Shown piece after piece: positions 34,126-47,907 of a stretch of 64,000 bases of DNA. A program made the position numbers and the translations under genes. The stretch is from contig QEOQ01000253.1 of assembly GCA_010279815.1 (NCBI GenBank), positions 997,978-1,061,977 of the forward strand. Reading direction: 5' to 3'. The notes below the pieces were generated by a model. The model worked only from the letters and a program-made list of their open reading frames with translations, made no database searches and was not told the DNA's origin. Every line of letters starts with the position of its first letter. Position 1 is the stretch's first letter. The DNA comes from Brachionus plicatilis (lineage: Eukaryota; Rotifera; Eurotatoria; Ploima; Brachionidae).

Positions 34126-36280
34126 TAAACTTTTCTGTTAAGAAATGCAAAAATTTAAAATCCTTTAGAATGAATTTTCTTTTAGATGTTCTAATTTAAA
34201 ATTTAAATTTTTCTTTTTTCTTTTAATTTTCTACTTGGATCTGGCATTACGCAAATAAATTTCTATTTTTTCTTTCTTTTTATTGATATATTATATAAAT
34301 TATGAGACTCGATGGCCTAAATTAATATATGAAAGCTTCTATTTTTAATCTATCCTATTAGAAATGAAGAAATCAAATAATTAATTTTGTTGGTGACAAA
34401 TGCAAAATTCTATTTATTTATCTTTCTCAATTTTCTCAAAATTGTTTCCTTAACTTTCAAATAAGGATCTTCTTTGAAAAAAGTTGAAATTATTCTTAGC
34501 AAATTAGTTTTTGAATAATTTAAAAACTAATTTTTTAGAAAAAATTTTAGTTTTTCACCAATATATTTTTAGTGAATAAGAATGAAAGTTATATTTTAAT
34601 TTATTTGTGTATACTATTTTTTGGGGAAAATTAAATATATATTTCAATGAGTTATTTGATTCTCGCTTTGAGTTTTCCTTATTCCCATTTTACTTATAAT
34701 TCAAATTATCAATTACTTTATCATGTCACATGATTTATTTGCCTACAAAAAACTGAATTATTCCATTAGAATTTGCTACGTATTTGGGATAAAACTAATT
34801 TAGAACGCAGAAAATTTTTATTTTTTACCTTAGATTTGATAATGAAACTTTATTACTAAAATTTTTTTCTAATAAAAACTTTGCATGCTTTTTAGTAACA
34901 TGAAGAATCATATCACACTGATAAAATTTAAATTGAAGAAAAATTAATCAATTTTTATGATTAGACAAGGATTAGTCACAAACAGAACTATTATTCAAGA
35001 AGTTAATATTTAACTGCTTTCGAATTCCGGATATGAAATTTTTTTTATTATAGAACTATAATTGAGTTTTTGTAGTTTCATTTCAAGAATTTGGTTTATC
35101 TTTTGAGTATTATTGAATCAATTAAAATCTATTTTAAGTAATGAAAGTACTAAAACTAGAAATGACTTATCTTAATCTCATATTGATTCAATCAGATAAA
35201 AGGCTTTTTTCTTGTATTTTTTGTGTTTTTAATTAAGTTATTTTTTCATTAATTATAATTAATAAGAGGGTTTTTCTGTTTTAAGTTGTCTTAAAACTTT
35301 CCTATAAAATATTCTTATGACATATGATTAATTATTCTTGAATAAAATATCCTTATATTTAATTGAAGTCAGTAAATTTCTACATTATTTAAAAACTTCG
35401 TATTTCTTGGTTTATTTTTCACAAAAGTATTGCTGTTGTCAAACGCAGTGGCGCTGGTATAAGAGTTGTCATTTTTAAAGTATTGAATGTGCCTTATGAA
35501 TTAAAAAAAAATTTCAAGAAAATTAATTTTTATTCATTACTGATTTATTTTGAAAGAACTTCGCTAATTCAATATTTGTCTTTTCGCATAAAAAAAAACA
35601 AAAAGAAAAATTCTGCCAATACCATTTCGTTTGCCAACACTTTTTATCTGCATTAATTTTTCATAAAAAATATATTCAAATCTGTTTATTTAAAAAAAAG
35701 TTCTATTCTACGACACACATTTTTATTTAAAATTTTTTTTTTTTTTTGTTTGGGTAAAATGTTAAAATATTAATCATTTTTTAAAAAACAACTTATTTGA
35801 TTGAATTGATTTTGCGAAAGAGCCATTCATTTATTAATTTGTTCTTTTGAATTAAAAATTAGACTAATTAAAAAAAATCTTTACAACTACTGACAAAATA
35901 ACTATGAATTCGTAATTTCTGACTAAATTTCCATAAGTTCTAAATAATTCTCAGACTTCATTTTTTAAAAGATAGTTTTTTTTTCTTTTGAGGATTCATA
36001 TCTATCATTGAAAAATTGTTAAGGATTTGTGAAAGGTTTTCATGCTATCACATATAGTTTTCAATTTTTGAATTTTTAAAAGGTATTTGATCAAAAAATT
36101 ATCATTTATTTAATAATTTTTCATTTTTATAAAAAATTTCAAATAAACATTTAATTTAATTTTTCAATTAATTAATTATATTTTTTTTTTAAAGACAAAT
36201 CAGAAATTATCTGGAATTTACAATTCATGCGTTAAAATTAATAACAAAGTTTTTTTTTATATGCTTTATTTGATTAGTAA
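34126..36280. other. intergenic, AT-rich, upstream of the CLC gene
   Basis: No coding frame or repeat recognised over about 2.1 kb. The CLC promoter and 5' UTR should be in the last few hundred bases. Confidence 0.45.
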
Positions 36281-39200
36281 ATGTCGAACGAACGAAAAAG
36301 TCTTTTAGTCAATGTAACTAACAATTCAAATTATTATAATTCAATACCAACTCCAATTCCTCTTTCAGTGATAAACAATAATGAAAAAAACTTGATGAAC
36401 ATTGAGCAAGACAAAATTGAAGAAGATGGTAATTAAAGATATTAAATTTTTGTTAATTTATTATTTACTTATTTAGTTCCTTATATATCTTTATCAAGCG
36501 AAAGCTCTATCAGAATAAAAAAAATCTAATTAAATAAATTATAATTTTTATTTTATTTTATCTAAATAGAATCATAGGTTAATCATGAGTCAAACAAAAC
36601 AATAAAAAACAAACATTCCTCAAGCTTGCTTGCTGTAGCTTATTATTAGTATTATTATTTTAAAGGGCATCAAGTTAATGTAGACTAACCACTAATACAC
36701 TTTCACTAGTTATTTTTTTTTACTAAATAAAAAAAAAAATTTGCTAAAACCACTAATACAGTATGCTTCAAAAAGTAAAAACTAAATTTTTCCTTCACAA
36801 AATTAGGAAGTTCAGATAATTCATTTATTTAAGGTAAATAAAAGGCTGGAAAATAAAAAAAAAAGAGTTCATTTTTAATTTTTGCTTTTTCATTAATCTA
36901 CGTCAATTTTAACGGTTGTCATCTTTTTGCCTTTTTTGAATTAGTCGCTTAATGAGTAAGATAAACATGAAGATTAACAATCTTGTTGAAAAATTCTAAG
37001 ATCATTGGGCTAAAATAGATGTTCAATAGATGGAGAGTTGGTCAAAAATGAAAAATTAACTTAAAAATCTGCAAAAATTAAATTCAAAGTCGACTATGAA
37101 ACTTGAAATTTTAAAATTTTATTTTTAAAAGTCAAATTTTAATTTCAATTTTGAAAGTCAGATTTGACAATTAAAATTATTATAATTAAATATCTAAAAA
37201 AATTCAAAGTAACGACTTTGAATTTGCGGTTTCTAGTTACACAATGAAGTCGATTATTCGATGTCTTTTGATTCTACACTCGCTTTGTATTCCTTCACCA
37301 GTCTGAATTTTTTTATTTTTTCTTTGCATTATTGCGAAGATGTGCCATCAATAAAATTTAATTTTATACGAAGGTTTATAGATTTTACAAATAAAAAAAT
37401 TAATTTTTTTGATGAGAGAGAGTGATATTTGAAGTATTTTCTCTTTTCTAAACGGCCTGAGGGTCTCCGTCAAAATGTTTATTTTAAATAAAATAAATAA
37501 TCATTATTAATTCTAAATATTTAATTGAGCAGACGATTTTGATCTAAATAAATTAAAACCTTTTAATTCTAAAAACTTTTTTGCAAAATTTGTCATTAAA
37601 AATATTTATTTAAGTGATTTATTTTTAAATCTTAAAATGAAACTGTTAAATTTATATTTTTCATTATTTTGTTAATTTATTTATAAATTCCCAATTTTTA
37701 GTAAGTACTGAATAAATAAAAGCTTTAAAATAAGAATAGTTTAAATTTTTTTTTATTGCTCTTTTGGTGATAGTTACAAAGATTTTTGCAAAAAATTACT
37801 TTTTTTTAAATTTTTCATAATTTTAGAGCTTTATTTTGTTCAGCTATAGAATTTAATTATGCATTAATGCTTTGCACGCTTTTTTTTGGTGTGAAAATTT
37901 TTTTGAAATTTTGTGAAAAACTCTGATTTTTCAAATATTTCTAATTTTTTGATTGTGCAGCGTAATTAGATAGTTTTGCATTCAATGAATTTTGAAAAAT
38001 AGTTGCAAGGAAAATACAAAGTTTGCCTAGAAATTTAATAAAATTTTCCTATCAAGGAAACAAAGCGTGCAAAGCCTTAATACTTAAGCTAGTAGAGCTA
38101 ATTAAAAACTACTCTGTCTCTGCTCAAATTTGTCCAAAACATTATTGTGCACATTATTGATAAAAAATGATTTTTTGACCAATTTCGTGTTTTTCTAAAT
38201 TTAAAGTAAAATTTATTGAAATCGTTATTTAAAATCAACGAACTTTTACCAAGGAATAAATAAAAAATAATTACGAATTAAAAAATATTTAGCATTTTTC
38301 GGTGTGTAATAAGCATTTCTATTTTTAATTATGACATTAAATTTTTGATAAAAACTAAATAAAAATAGATAAAACCGACTTGATATGTTTTTAAATTCTT
38401 GGTGAAAAATATGAAATTTATTTCCCCAAATAGAATTTTTAAACCAGTTTTTAGAATGCACACGAAACTGGCTTTAAAATTCGCTCAGCATTATTACTGT
38501 TAAATTGAATGAGTGCTTTAATGAAAAAAAATTATAAATTATTCTAATTATTTTCATAAACTAGAAGAAAAATTTCTTTTATTTTTAATAAAAATTTTTA
38601 AATCGGTGACTAATAACTTGATTTTGTGTAAAGGCTTTTTCCAGTACATGAGCACAAGACACAGCCGAAGACAAACAAAAGGGTTGGATACCAATGATCA
38701 TTTTGGCGTAAGTATGGACGATGATATGGTTGAAATAACAACTGATGCCAGAAGAGACGTGTCAGACTTGATAGATCGTTCACAGGGCTCAAAAAACTTG
38801 ATGGATGTGCCCCTAGTCGACGACTCTACTAGTCGTACTCATTACGACGATTTTCACACAATCGACTGGCTCAAAGACTTGAATAGAGACCGATTTCGGC
38901 ACAGAATAATTCAGAAGAGAAAGAAAGAGAGTGTTTGGCAAAAAATTGTTACCCTTCACGACTCTTGGTCAGGCTGGATATGTGTTCTACTGGTCGGTTT
39001 TTCATCTGGTATCGTTGCAGCTGTGGTCGATATTGGAACAAGTTGGCTGTCAAATATAAAAGATGGAATTTGTCTGAATGCATTTTGGCTAAACAAGCCA
39101 CAATGTTGTTGGGCTTCTAAAAATTTAACTTTTGATGATTACAACAATCCGAAATGTCCTGAGGTAACCTAAAGATGTTTTCCTAAATTTTATTTTTACT

Positions 39201-42200
39201 ATTTTAAAAAAGTGGTTCTCGTGGCCAGAGGTATTTAATGATTGGAATGACGGGTTTGGAGAATTTCTAATAAGCTATTTTTTTTATACATTTTGGGCAG
39301 TTCTATTCTCAGTATTTGCAGTTTTGTTAGTGCGGGTTTTTGCTCCGTACGCGTCCGGTTCGGGTTTACCAGAAGTAATTTTTTTCATTTTTTTTTAATT
39401 TTTAAAAACTTCAAATAAGAAATGCTTAGAATATTTGATTTTATTATAATGTCGAGATTTAATGTATTGGAGCATATAATTGAAAAAAAAAAGCTATTTT
39501 TTAAATTCTATTTGATTTTAATTTTTAGATAAAAACAATTCTGAGCGGTTTTATTATTCGGGGCTATTTAGGAAAATGGACTTTATTAATAAAAACAGTT
39601 GGTATGATGCTTTCGACCAGTTCGGCACTTATCCTTGGCAAAGAGGGCCCATTTGTTCATATAGCATGTTGTTGCGGAAATATTTTTTCCTATCTATTTC
39701 CCAAATACGGCAAAAATGAGGCTAAAAAAAGAGAAATTTTATCAGCTGCATCGGCTGCAGGAGTTGCTGTTGCTTTCGGAGCTCCGATCGGAGGAGTTCT
39801 TTTTAGCTTGGAAGAAGTCAGCTACTACTTTCCTTTGAAGACGATGTGGCGCTCGTTTTTTTGTGCTATGATGGGTGCTTTCGCAGTCCGAATGATAAAT
39901 CCTTACGGAAATGGTCATGATGTTCAATTTTCGATTGACTACAAAGCACCATGGTCTTCATTTGAGCTTATACCATTTATTCTTCTGGGCATTCTAGGTG
40001 TAAGTATTTAAAAAATTAAAAATATAAAGTTTTGCTAAGTTTGGTTACAAAAAAATATATAACATCTTTAATTTAATTCACAAAAAACTTAAATTTTATT
40101 TTGAAAAAATATTTTATTGATTAAAATTGAGTTTTGATTTATGACACTTTTTAAGAGTTTTTTTAGATATTTTAAAGATTAACCAGATGTATCAAATTTT
40201 GTTAAATTATGATAAGCTTATAATAAAATTTTGGCTAGCTTCTTAAAGATGTTTTGTAAGAAATATTTATAATTGTTATTTTTTATTAAAAGGGTATTTG
40301 GGGCGCTTGTTTCATAAAGTTTAACATTTTTTGGAGTAGATACCGCAAGACTACAGCACTTGGAAGATATCCGATTACCGAAGTAGTCGTTGTAGCTTTA
40401 ATAACTGCTATAATTACATTTCCTAATCCATATACACGCTTATCTATGACTGATCTAATCAAAATTTTGGTCGGTCAGTGTAAGGCTGAAGACGAATCTT
40501 ACTTATGCAATTATAGAAGAAATTTTACTAGTGCAAATGCCAAAATTTTGCCTGCAGATGCCGGACCAGGAGTATACAAAGCTCTTTGGGGCTTGTTTAT
40601 GGCTTTAATTGTTCAAATTACTTTAATGATGTTTACAATTGGAATAAAAGTTCCAAGTGGTCTTTTGATACCGAGCATGAGTATAGGTGCAATTGCTGGA
40701 CGAATGGCTGGAATTGGAGTCGAACAATTAGCATAGTATTTTAAATTACTAGTTTTATTATAAGTCAATTTATAAAAAATTATTTAGCCACTATCCGAAG
40801 TTTATTCTGTTTCAAAATGAATGTAGCAAGGCTGATGAAAGTTGCGTGACACCAGGTCTCTATGCGATAGTTGGAGCATGTGCATTTCTTGGAGGTGCAA
40901 CTAAAATGACAGGTAACTAAATATTAACACTAGAAAATAGATTTTCAAAAAGTTGATTTAATGGATAAAATTAAATAAAAGTTACCCATATTATAAAAAT
41001 TATAAATGTTATAAAATATATTAAATGATTAATCAAAGTAAATCCATGTAATTTATGTTTATGTTTTTTTATTTAAAAAAAATTTTTAAAAAAGATAAAA
41101 TAAATACATTTTATTTAACATGGTTTTTTCCACGAAAAAATTAAAAAAAAAATTGCTTAAATTATTTTATTTTTTTTCAATTTAAAAAAATACATTTTTT
41201 CGCTAAACAATAGATTAATATAGTGAAAAAACTAATTATTCAATTAAAAAATAATAATTATTCAATTAAAAAATAATAATTTTACTAGTTAGAAAATTAT
41301 TCATGAAAATTTTAAGTTCAGATTTCAGAATACTAGATTATTCAAAAAATAAAATTCTAAAAGTACTAAATTTCTGTTAAAAGAGCCAAACTTATTGGAA
41401 TTTTAAAAATAAATTTAATAGATTAAAAAAAATTTTAAATTCTTATTTAGTATCACTGGTTGTAATTATGTTCGAGCTTACAGGTGGTTTGACTTACATT
41501 GTACCACTGATGGCAGCTGCCGTGACTGCAAAATGGGTCGGTGATGCGTTTGGAAAGGGTGGAATTTATGATGCTCAAATTGAGTTAAATGGCTATCCGT
41601 TTTTGGACAACAAGGAGGAATTTAATTATACCACACTGGCATCAGACGTAATGACACCAAGACCAGGTGAACCGCCTTTGAGCGTTTTGACTCAAGAGGG
41701 TATGAGCTTGGCAGAAATCGAACAAGTTCTTAAGGAAACTAGTTTTACTGGATATCCAGTGGTTGTATCACGTGATTCTCAACATTTGGTCGGCTATATT
41801 CTAAGACGTGATTTACAAATGGCAATATGTAACCATTATTAAGATTTTCTCATTTTTCTGTTATCTAAAATTATCTTTTCAGCTCAGCAACGCAGGAACC
41901 CTCGGGTAAGCGGAAGAAGCATGGTTTATTTTAATCAAACAGTACCACAAAATTCCACATCGTCTAACGCAGCTATGTCACTTAGATTCTATAAATTACT
42001 TGATTTAGTAATTTTATAAACTAGAAATTATTTTATAAATTTTAATAAATTAATCAAAAAGGCGCCTGTTACAATAACAGATCAAACTCCAATGGAAACA
42101 GTGATAGATATGTTCAGAAAACTTGGGCTGCGAATAACTTTAGTGACTCATAATGGGTAATTTTTTAAATTGTCAACCTAAACTAAAATATTAAAATTTA

Positions 42201-42291
42201 TTTTGTAAGTCGACTTTTGGGAATTATTACTAAAAAAGACGTTCTGAGACATACATACTCAATGAATAATCATGAATCTGTGTTTACCTAA
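36281..42291 (+). CDS. CLC-3/4/5-type 2Cl-/H+ exchanger
   Basis: Exons 36281-36428, 38634-39163, 39213-39374, 39529-39999, 40293-40735, 40788-40912, 41451-41828, 41883-42007, 42062-42156 and 42210-42291 join in phase to give 852 residues (human CLC-3 has about 818). Family hallmarks in order: [24 protein letters not shown] with gating glutamate E319, [11 protein letters not shown] with proton glutamate E376 (57 residues on, as in CLC-5), [35 protein letters not shown], and two CBS domains (SDVMTPR to the C-terminus). Both glutamates point to an endosomal exchanger rather than a channel. Exon 1 is inferred from its clean phase-1 junction with the acceptor at 38633; translation could instead begin at the ATG at 38648. 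Intron 1 (2.2 kb) is long; most others are short. Confidence 0.93.
36440..36515 (-). repeat. LINE 3'-tail fragment in CLC intron 1
   Basis: The reverse complement contains GATAGAGCTTTCGCTTGATA, then AAAGATATATAAGG and an AAATAAGTAAATAA tail. This aligns with the tails at 21962-22020 and 44890-44940 but is more diverged. Confidence 0.4.
41233..41282. repeat. 21-bp tandem duplication in CLC intron
   Basis: AATTATTCAATTAAAAAATA occurs twice in direct tandem within the 538-bp intron between exons 6 and 7. Probably replication slippage. Confidence 0.7.
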
Positions 42292-44014
42292 ACTTTTATC
42301 TTAATTTTTAAATTTTTTTAAAAACTTTTAATTCTATTTTAAAGATTATTTAATTGTTTTAAAAAGACATGAATTTATTAATTAGGTACTATTTGTTTTG
42401 ATTTGTAAGAAAATATCATGAAGAGTCACATTTGTATATTTAAAAAAAAAAACTTAAATTTTCTTAAAATATAAATGATCTGAAAATTAATTTAAAAGAT
42501 TTAAATCATTCCTCTGCGAAATTAAATGTCTATACGCTAATATAAGGTTTGTTTAGATTTTAATTGATCTTTAAATAAATATTTTTTATTCGCTATTAAA
42601 ATTTTTTAAATTAATTGGGCTGCTATTCAGGGATGGAATTTTTTTGAAGCAACATTTTTACCTAAATGCCAAGCAATTTGAAGTTGATCAAAATAAAAAA
42701 ATGTTCATAAGAAAACTAAATGCTCTTCTTTGTCTTTTTTCTATCTGAGTTTTTTTTTAATTTTTACTTTTTATCAAAAAATAAAAATATCAGTCTCTTT
42801 GATCCATCAGCTTAATGCTTTCCTATAAATATTTTAAATTCTTAAAGCAATTTTTGTAGAACTAGTCTTAAAATTAGCTTGTTCACAACTATATATAAAA
42901 AATAGTTTTTAGTTTTTTAATGGTTGTTTGGGAGCAAAAATGTTATAAGATTTGTATACGAGGTTGGGAGGAGTTTAAATTTTGCATGATAAATAATTTA
43001 ATAGTTTAAATGTATTAAGCGATTATTAAATTGATTATTAAATTATTCCTTTGTACAAAATAAACTAAGTTACGATTTGATTTTATTCTATAACAATTAT
43101 TTAAGAATTTTAAAAACAAAAAAAACGAAACAAAACAAATTTTTGTTTTTATTTTTGAAATAAACACTTTTTTTGATTTTATGAGAAAAGGAAAATTTTA
43201 TGAGAGCGAGAGAGAAAATGTATTTTTTACTATTAAAAAAACAGCGTCACTGCATACTTATAGTCCTATACGGCATAAAGAGATTCTGAAATCTAAAATT
43301 ATTAAAATATTCTCATATATATTTTAAAATGTGCTGAATCGAATAGTAAAAATAAGTTAGATCTTAAGTGATACTAAGGACCTTTAAAATATTTTTTGCC
43401 CAATTACTAATTCGAGCCTTTTTAACATCATTAGACGCAATCAAACTTTAAGAGAAAAAAGAAAATTTTAAAATTTTTCTTAAAAATATATCACATATAT
43501 CATACGATTCCTCTCTTCGAGTTCTTCATGTTAACATATTTTTTAGAAAATATCTTTTAAAATGAAGGAGATTCAGCAGTTTTTCAAATTTGGCCACCCT
43601 TTTAACACATTACTTTTTCTTTTTGAAATGCCTTACTAAAGTTTAATTTGCAGTACTCGATGATTGGGATTTTTGATTTTGAAAAATAAATACAATATAA
43701 AGCTCGATATTTTTTGCAAATTTTTTGTTTATTTATGACAATGATTTCCTTCTACTTTTTATCATTGCACTAAGCTTACTAGAAGACTTAATTGAATTTT
43801 TTAATTAATTTCTTAATTATTGAAAATTTATATTTTCAAAATTCAGATTTAAAAAATCTTAAAATTGGCAAGCTATTAGAGAACTTCAAAATAAAAATTT
43901 ATTTATTTATTTATAATTGTTATTGTATTGAAATAGCTGGAGTTGAGACATGTTTAAATATTTGACAGTTAAAGGAAAAATAACATATCAAAAATAAAAA
44001 ACGAACTGACAATG
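42292..44014. other. intergenic, AT-rich
   Basis: CLC 3' UTR, then low-complexity sequence. No gene or repeat recognised. Confidence 0.45.
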
Positions 44015-44945
44015 CTTTCTTCATTCTGCAGATGACTTAGTTACTTTTTTTATTTTCAAAAAAATAGGAATTCTTGAAAACATGATTAATAAGTACCTAA
44101 AAGAAGTTTTAAAATGGCTTTACAAATGGAAAATGAAAATTTCTATTGAAAAGTCATGTGACATGGTCTTTGAGAAAAAATAAAGTTAAAATCAATCTTT
44201 ACCTTAAAATTAATGGTAACCATTTAAATAATGAGGAAAAAGTCGAATTATTAGGAGTCACATTAGACTCAAAACTCACATTTAGTCCAATTGTGAATGA
44301 ATTAAAAGAGCGCTGTAATTCAAGGCTTAAAATAATAAAATATCCCTAAAATAGTAATTGGGGTCTAAAACCAAAAACATCAAGTAATCTTTACAAATCT
44401 TTGATAGGATCAATCTTGGATTATTAATTTCCTTGTTTAAATTCATTCTCAGAAACTAACATCAAAAAAATACATGTTATTCAAAATTCAGCAGCTCGAT
44501 ATATTTTGAAACTGAAATATGATACCCCCTTCAATATTATGCACCAAAAGGTCTTAAATGAACTAAAACTACTAACAATTTCAAATCGATTCTTTCAGTT
44601 GAGTGAGAGATATGACAGGGCAGGATTGAGTCGTTCTGTTCCATTGGTCGTTAGACTGATGGAAGAATAAAGAGAAGGTTTCGAATCAAGAAATTTCGAA
44701 ATCAAACTCCACTGTGTAATTGTTACCTAACAATTTCTTCTTTTTTTCCTGAATTAACAAATATTTAAACATGTCTATATCGTTTCTAATTTTCTTTTTA
44801 TTACTTAGATTTATTTATCCTATTTTTATTTTTATTTATTTTTTTTATCATATTTAACTAAATTTAAATTAATTTTTTTTTCTTATTTATTTTTATCTTG
44901 AAGGAGCATTAGCTCGGTCCTGATAAACAAATAAATAAAATAAAC
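44015..44945 (+). mobile_element. decayed LINE reverse transcriptase with 3' UTR
   Basis: Plus-strand frames, broken by stops and frameshifts, read as the palm and later parts of a Jockey-like reverse transcriptase. ADDLVTFFIF (the catalytic ADD box) is at about 44029, then LNNEEKVELLGVTLDSKLTF ('LGVxLDxKLxF'), IHVIQNSAARYIL and a block with LSERYDRAG. The 3' end has GGAGCATTAGCTCGGTCCTG and an AAATAAATAAA tail. It is non-functional. Confidence 0.75.
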
Positions 44946-45141
44946 CGTAAAAAATATTTAAAATAAATAAAGTCAAAATTTTTGAGGAAAAAAATTTAAA
45001 ATTCACATACTTTTAAGGTAAATTTAAAAAATAAAATTGAACTGAATTTCTCACTCGAATTTATTTTTAAAAAATATTTTTTAATTAAAACGAAGATGGA
45101 CAAAAGAAAAGAATTTATTTTTTTATATGAGAAAATAAAAC

Positions 45142-45829
45142 TTATAAGTCTTCATCTTCTTCAGGTAATGGTGCATTCTTGGCGGCTTCAATTTCCTGCT
45201 CGTACCTCTTAATCAATTCAGGATCCATTTGAACCTCTGGAGGGTCTAGAGCAGGCATGGCGACAAATTCCAAGTTCGCATCACCGGCCAATTTACGCGC
45301 TAACCACAAAAATGGTTTTTCAAAGTTGTAATTACTCTTGGCCGAAATGTCGTAGTATTGCAAATTTTTCTTTCTGTGAAAAGTGATCGCCTTGGCTTTC
45401 ACTTTTCTGTCTTTGATATCAACTTTGTTTCCACACAGAACAATAGGAATGTTTTCACACACTCTGACCAAATCTTTGTGCCAAGTCGGTACATTTTTAT
45501 AGGTAATGCGAGAAGTGACGTCAAACATGATGATGGCACACTGGCCCTGAATGTAGTAGCCATCCCTGAGGCCACCAAACTTCTCCTGACCAGCTGTGTC
45601 CCACACATTGAATGTGATCGGACCTCTGTTGGTAGTGAACGATAGAGGATGCACTTCTACACCAAGTGTAGCTACATACTTCTTTTCAAACTCACCAGTT
45701 AAATGTCTCTTTACAAATGTGGTCTTGCCAACACCACCATCACCCACTAGCACAAGCTTGAATAAAATTAAAATAAATTTACTTTCATTTATTCAATCTT
45801 ACTTTAAAGGTAACCGGTTCTGCAGCCAT
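45142..45829 (-). CDS. Ran: Ran GTPase, copy A
   Basis: Exon 1, 45829-45803 (MAAEPVTFK), and exon 2, 45756-45142, are separated by a 46-bp intron and give 213 residues. G-box motifs: GDGGVGKTT (P-loop), TLGVEVHP (switch I), DTAGQEKF (switch II), GNKVDIKD and SAKSNYNF. The C-terminus ends in an acidic PEEDEDL, the DEDDDL-type tail that binds RanBP1-like domains. There is no prenylation CxxC, as expected. Ran drives nucleocytoplasmic transport and spindle assembly. It is head-to-head with a second copy at 46604-47303; the two share almost all of exon 2 at nucleotide level but differ in exon 1, intron and C-terminal 75 bp. Confidence 0.96.
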
Positions 45830-46603
45830 TTTGCCAAATTTTTCTTCCTATCTAGATAAAAAATTTAGATTAAATAGATATTCTACATTGATGAAAAATG
45901 TAATAGAATTCTCGTTTATTCTTCACATGCAAAAAGCCTATTTCAAAATAAAATTAAATTTTCTAACTATTTCATAATTTTAGTTCAGAATCTAAATGTG
46001 CTTATTTTATTTTAAAAAATATTTTGCAATTACAAGACTCATACACGCATTTAAATTAGAAGCTAGAAGAAATCAAAAGAAAAAATTGCATTCAACTAGA
46101 TCTCGCCAGTTTTGAGTACTTGCACGAACAGTTTCCTATTAATTTCAAAATTGTTTTTTATAAAACTATTTTTATAACTAGCATTTTTCTATTCTCTTTT
46201 TTTCTTCTCTACATTTTCACATTGGCGCATCCAAAACAAATTCATTTGGTTTTGTTTGAATGCAAAATTCTGTTAATATTTTTTTCAATTTTGTATAAAA
46301 AAATGTTCAATGGTTTTTACATAGTCATTTAAACAAAGAGCTTTAAATTTAAAGATTTTTCAATAGCTTGTATGCTTCTTTAAAACTGCATGTGCTTTTT
46401 ATGCTTTTTACTTCAAATGAGTCTCTTGGTTTTCAAGCGTATAGCTTCATAAAACCAATTAATACAACATTTTTATTTGTTTTATATAAAAAAAGTTAAG
46501 CTTTACTTTATTTTATTATTTAATTTTCAGAATTTTTTTTTAACTAAATTACTTATTCCATTTTTCAGATAAGAAATTTTATCAGAGGAAATAAACGAAT
46601 AAA
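45830..46603. promoter_or_regulatory. shared divergent promoter region of the Ran pair
   Basis: 774 bp between the two Ran start codons, which point away from each other. It must hold both 5' UTRs and promoters. No TATA-like element or inverted symmetry convincing enough to name was seen. The open frame at 46120-46332 has no motif. Confidence 0.5.
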
Positions 46604-47303
46604 ATGAGCGAAGCAGTTGCATTCAAAGTAAGAAAAAAAAATTAATAAATTCTGGTAAATATTGGTAAACTTTATCATTCTTTTAAAGCTTGTGCTAGTG
46701 GGTGATGGTGGTGTTGGCAAGACCACATTTGTAAAGAGACATTTAACTGGTGAGTTTGAAAAGAAGTATGTAGCTACACTTGGTGTAGAAGTGCATCCTC
46801 TATCGTTCACTACCAACAGAGGTCCGATCACATTCAATGTGTGGGACACAGCTGGTCAGGAGAAGTTTGGTGGCCTCAGAGATGGCTACTACATTCAGGG
46901 CCAGTGTGCCATCATCATGTTTGACGTCACTTCTCGCATTACCTATAAAAATGTACCGACTTGGCACAAAGATTTGGTCAGAGTGTGTGAAAACATTCCG
47001 ATTGTTCTGTGTGGAAACAAAGTTGATATCAAAGACAGAAAAGTGAAAGCCAAGGCGATCACTTTTCACAGAAAGAAAAATTTGCAATACTACGACATTT
47101 CGGCCAAGAGTAATTACAACTTTGAAAAACCATTTTTGTGGTTAGCGCGTAAATTGGCCGGTGATGCGAACTTGGAATTTGTCGCCATGCCTGCTCTAGA
47201 CCCTCCAGAGGTTCAAATGGATCCTGAATTGGTTAAGAAATATGAACAAGAGATCGAAGCTGCTAAGAACGCTCCTCTACCTGAGGAAGATGACGACTTG
47301 TAA
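46604..47303 (+). CDS. Ran: Ran GTPase, copy B
   Basis: Exon 1, 46604-46627 (MSEAVAFK), a 61-bp intron, and exon 2, 46689-47303, give 213 codons (212 residues). All G motifs are the same as in copy [34 protein letters not shown] and SAKSNYNF. The tail is PEEDDDL. I count only two nucleotide differences from copy A (A/G near 46879 and G/T near 46999) from the start of exon 2 to about 47230, then about 20 in the last 75 bp. Both copies look functional. Confidence 0.96.
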
Positions 47304-47907
47304 ATCAACTATTTTTAAAATTTTCTTTTTTTTAAACAATTTGATATGATTTGATTTTATTTTTTCTTGTAGAATATGTCCTTCCTATATTTTATACTTC
47401 TTAATTTCCTTGATCTTATTTCTTTTGAAAAATTGTATTTATTTTCAATCATTTTCTTTAAAAAAAAATCTATAATTTTCTTTCTTGATCTAGTGCTAAT
47501 TAATGACATCAATTTTTTCTTTTTTTCCCCCTTTAAAAGATTATTTTAATTTTCTTTCGTCTAAATTTTGAATCAAATAAAATTCGTATTTCCTTTAAAA
47601 TTTTTTTTATTTTAAAAATAAAATTGATTCTTATCTAAGTTGCTTAGCAACAATGATAAAAAAATCAATAACCGTTTTTATTTAAATTTTTTTGATAAGG
47701 CTATTAATTTGATTTGATCAGCCAGGTAATATTAATCTTAAAATGACATATTTTTTAATGAAAATATATGTAATTATTTATATTTTTGGTTTCGCATGAT
47801 TCCTATCGGTATTTTTTATTTAGACGGAAGTTTAATTTTTCAAAAATATTGATTTTTAAAAATAGCAAAAATCAAGTGCTATTTTTTAATTTTGTTTTGA
47901 CGATTTG
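47304..47907. other. Ran B 3' region and upstream of CNG gene 1
   Basis: AT-rich. T-rich 3' UTR of Ran B up to about 47580, then the likely promoter and 5' UTR of the CNG gene. Confidence 0.45.

Noticed and set aside
46565..47087. Open frames antisense to Ran, same as those opposite copy A
   Set aside because: They are shadows of the conserved Ran coding strand; they recur in both copies only because the genes are nearly identical.
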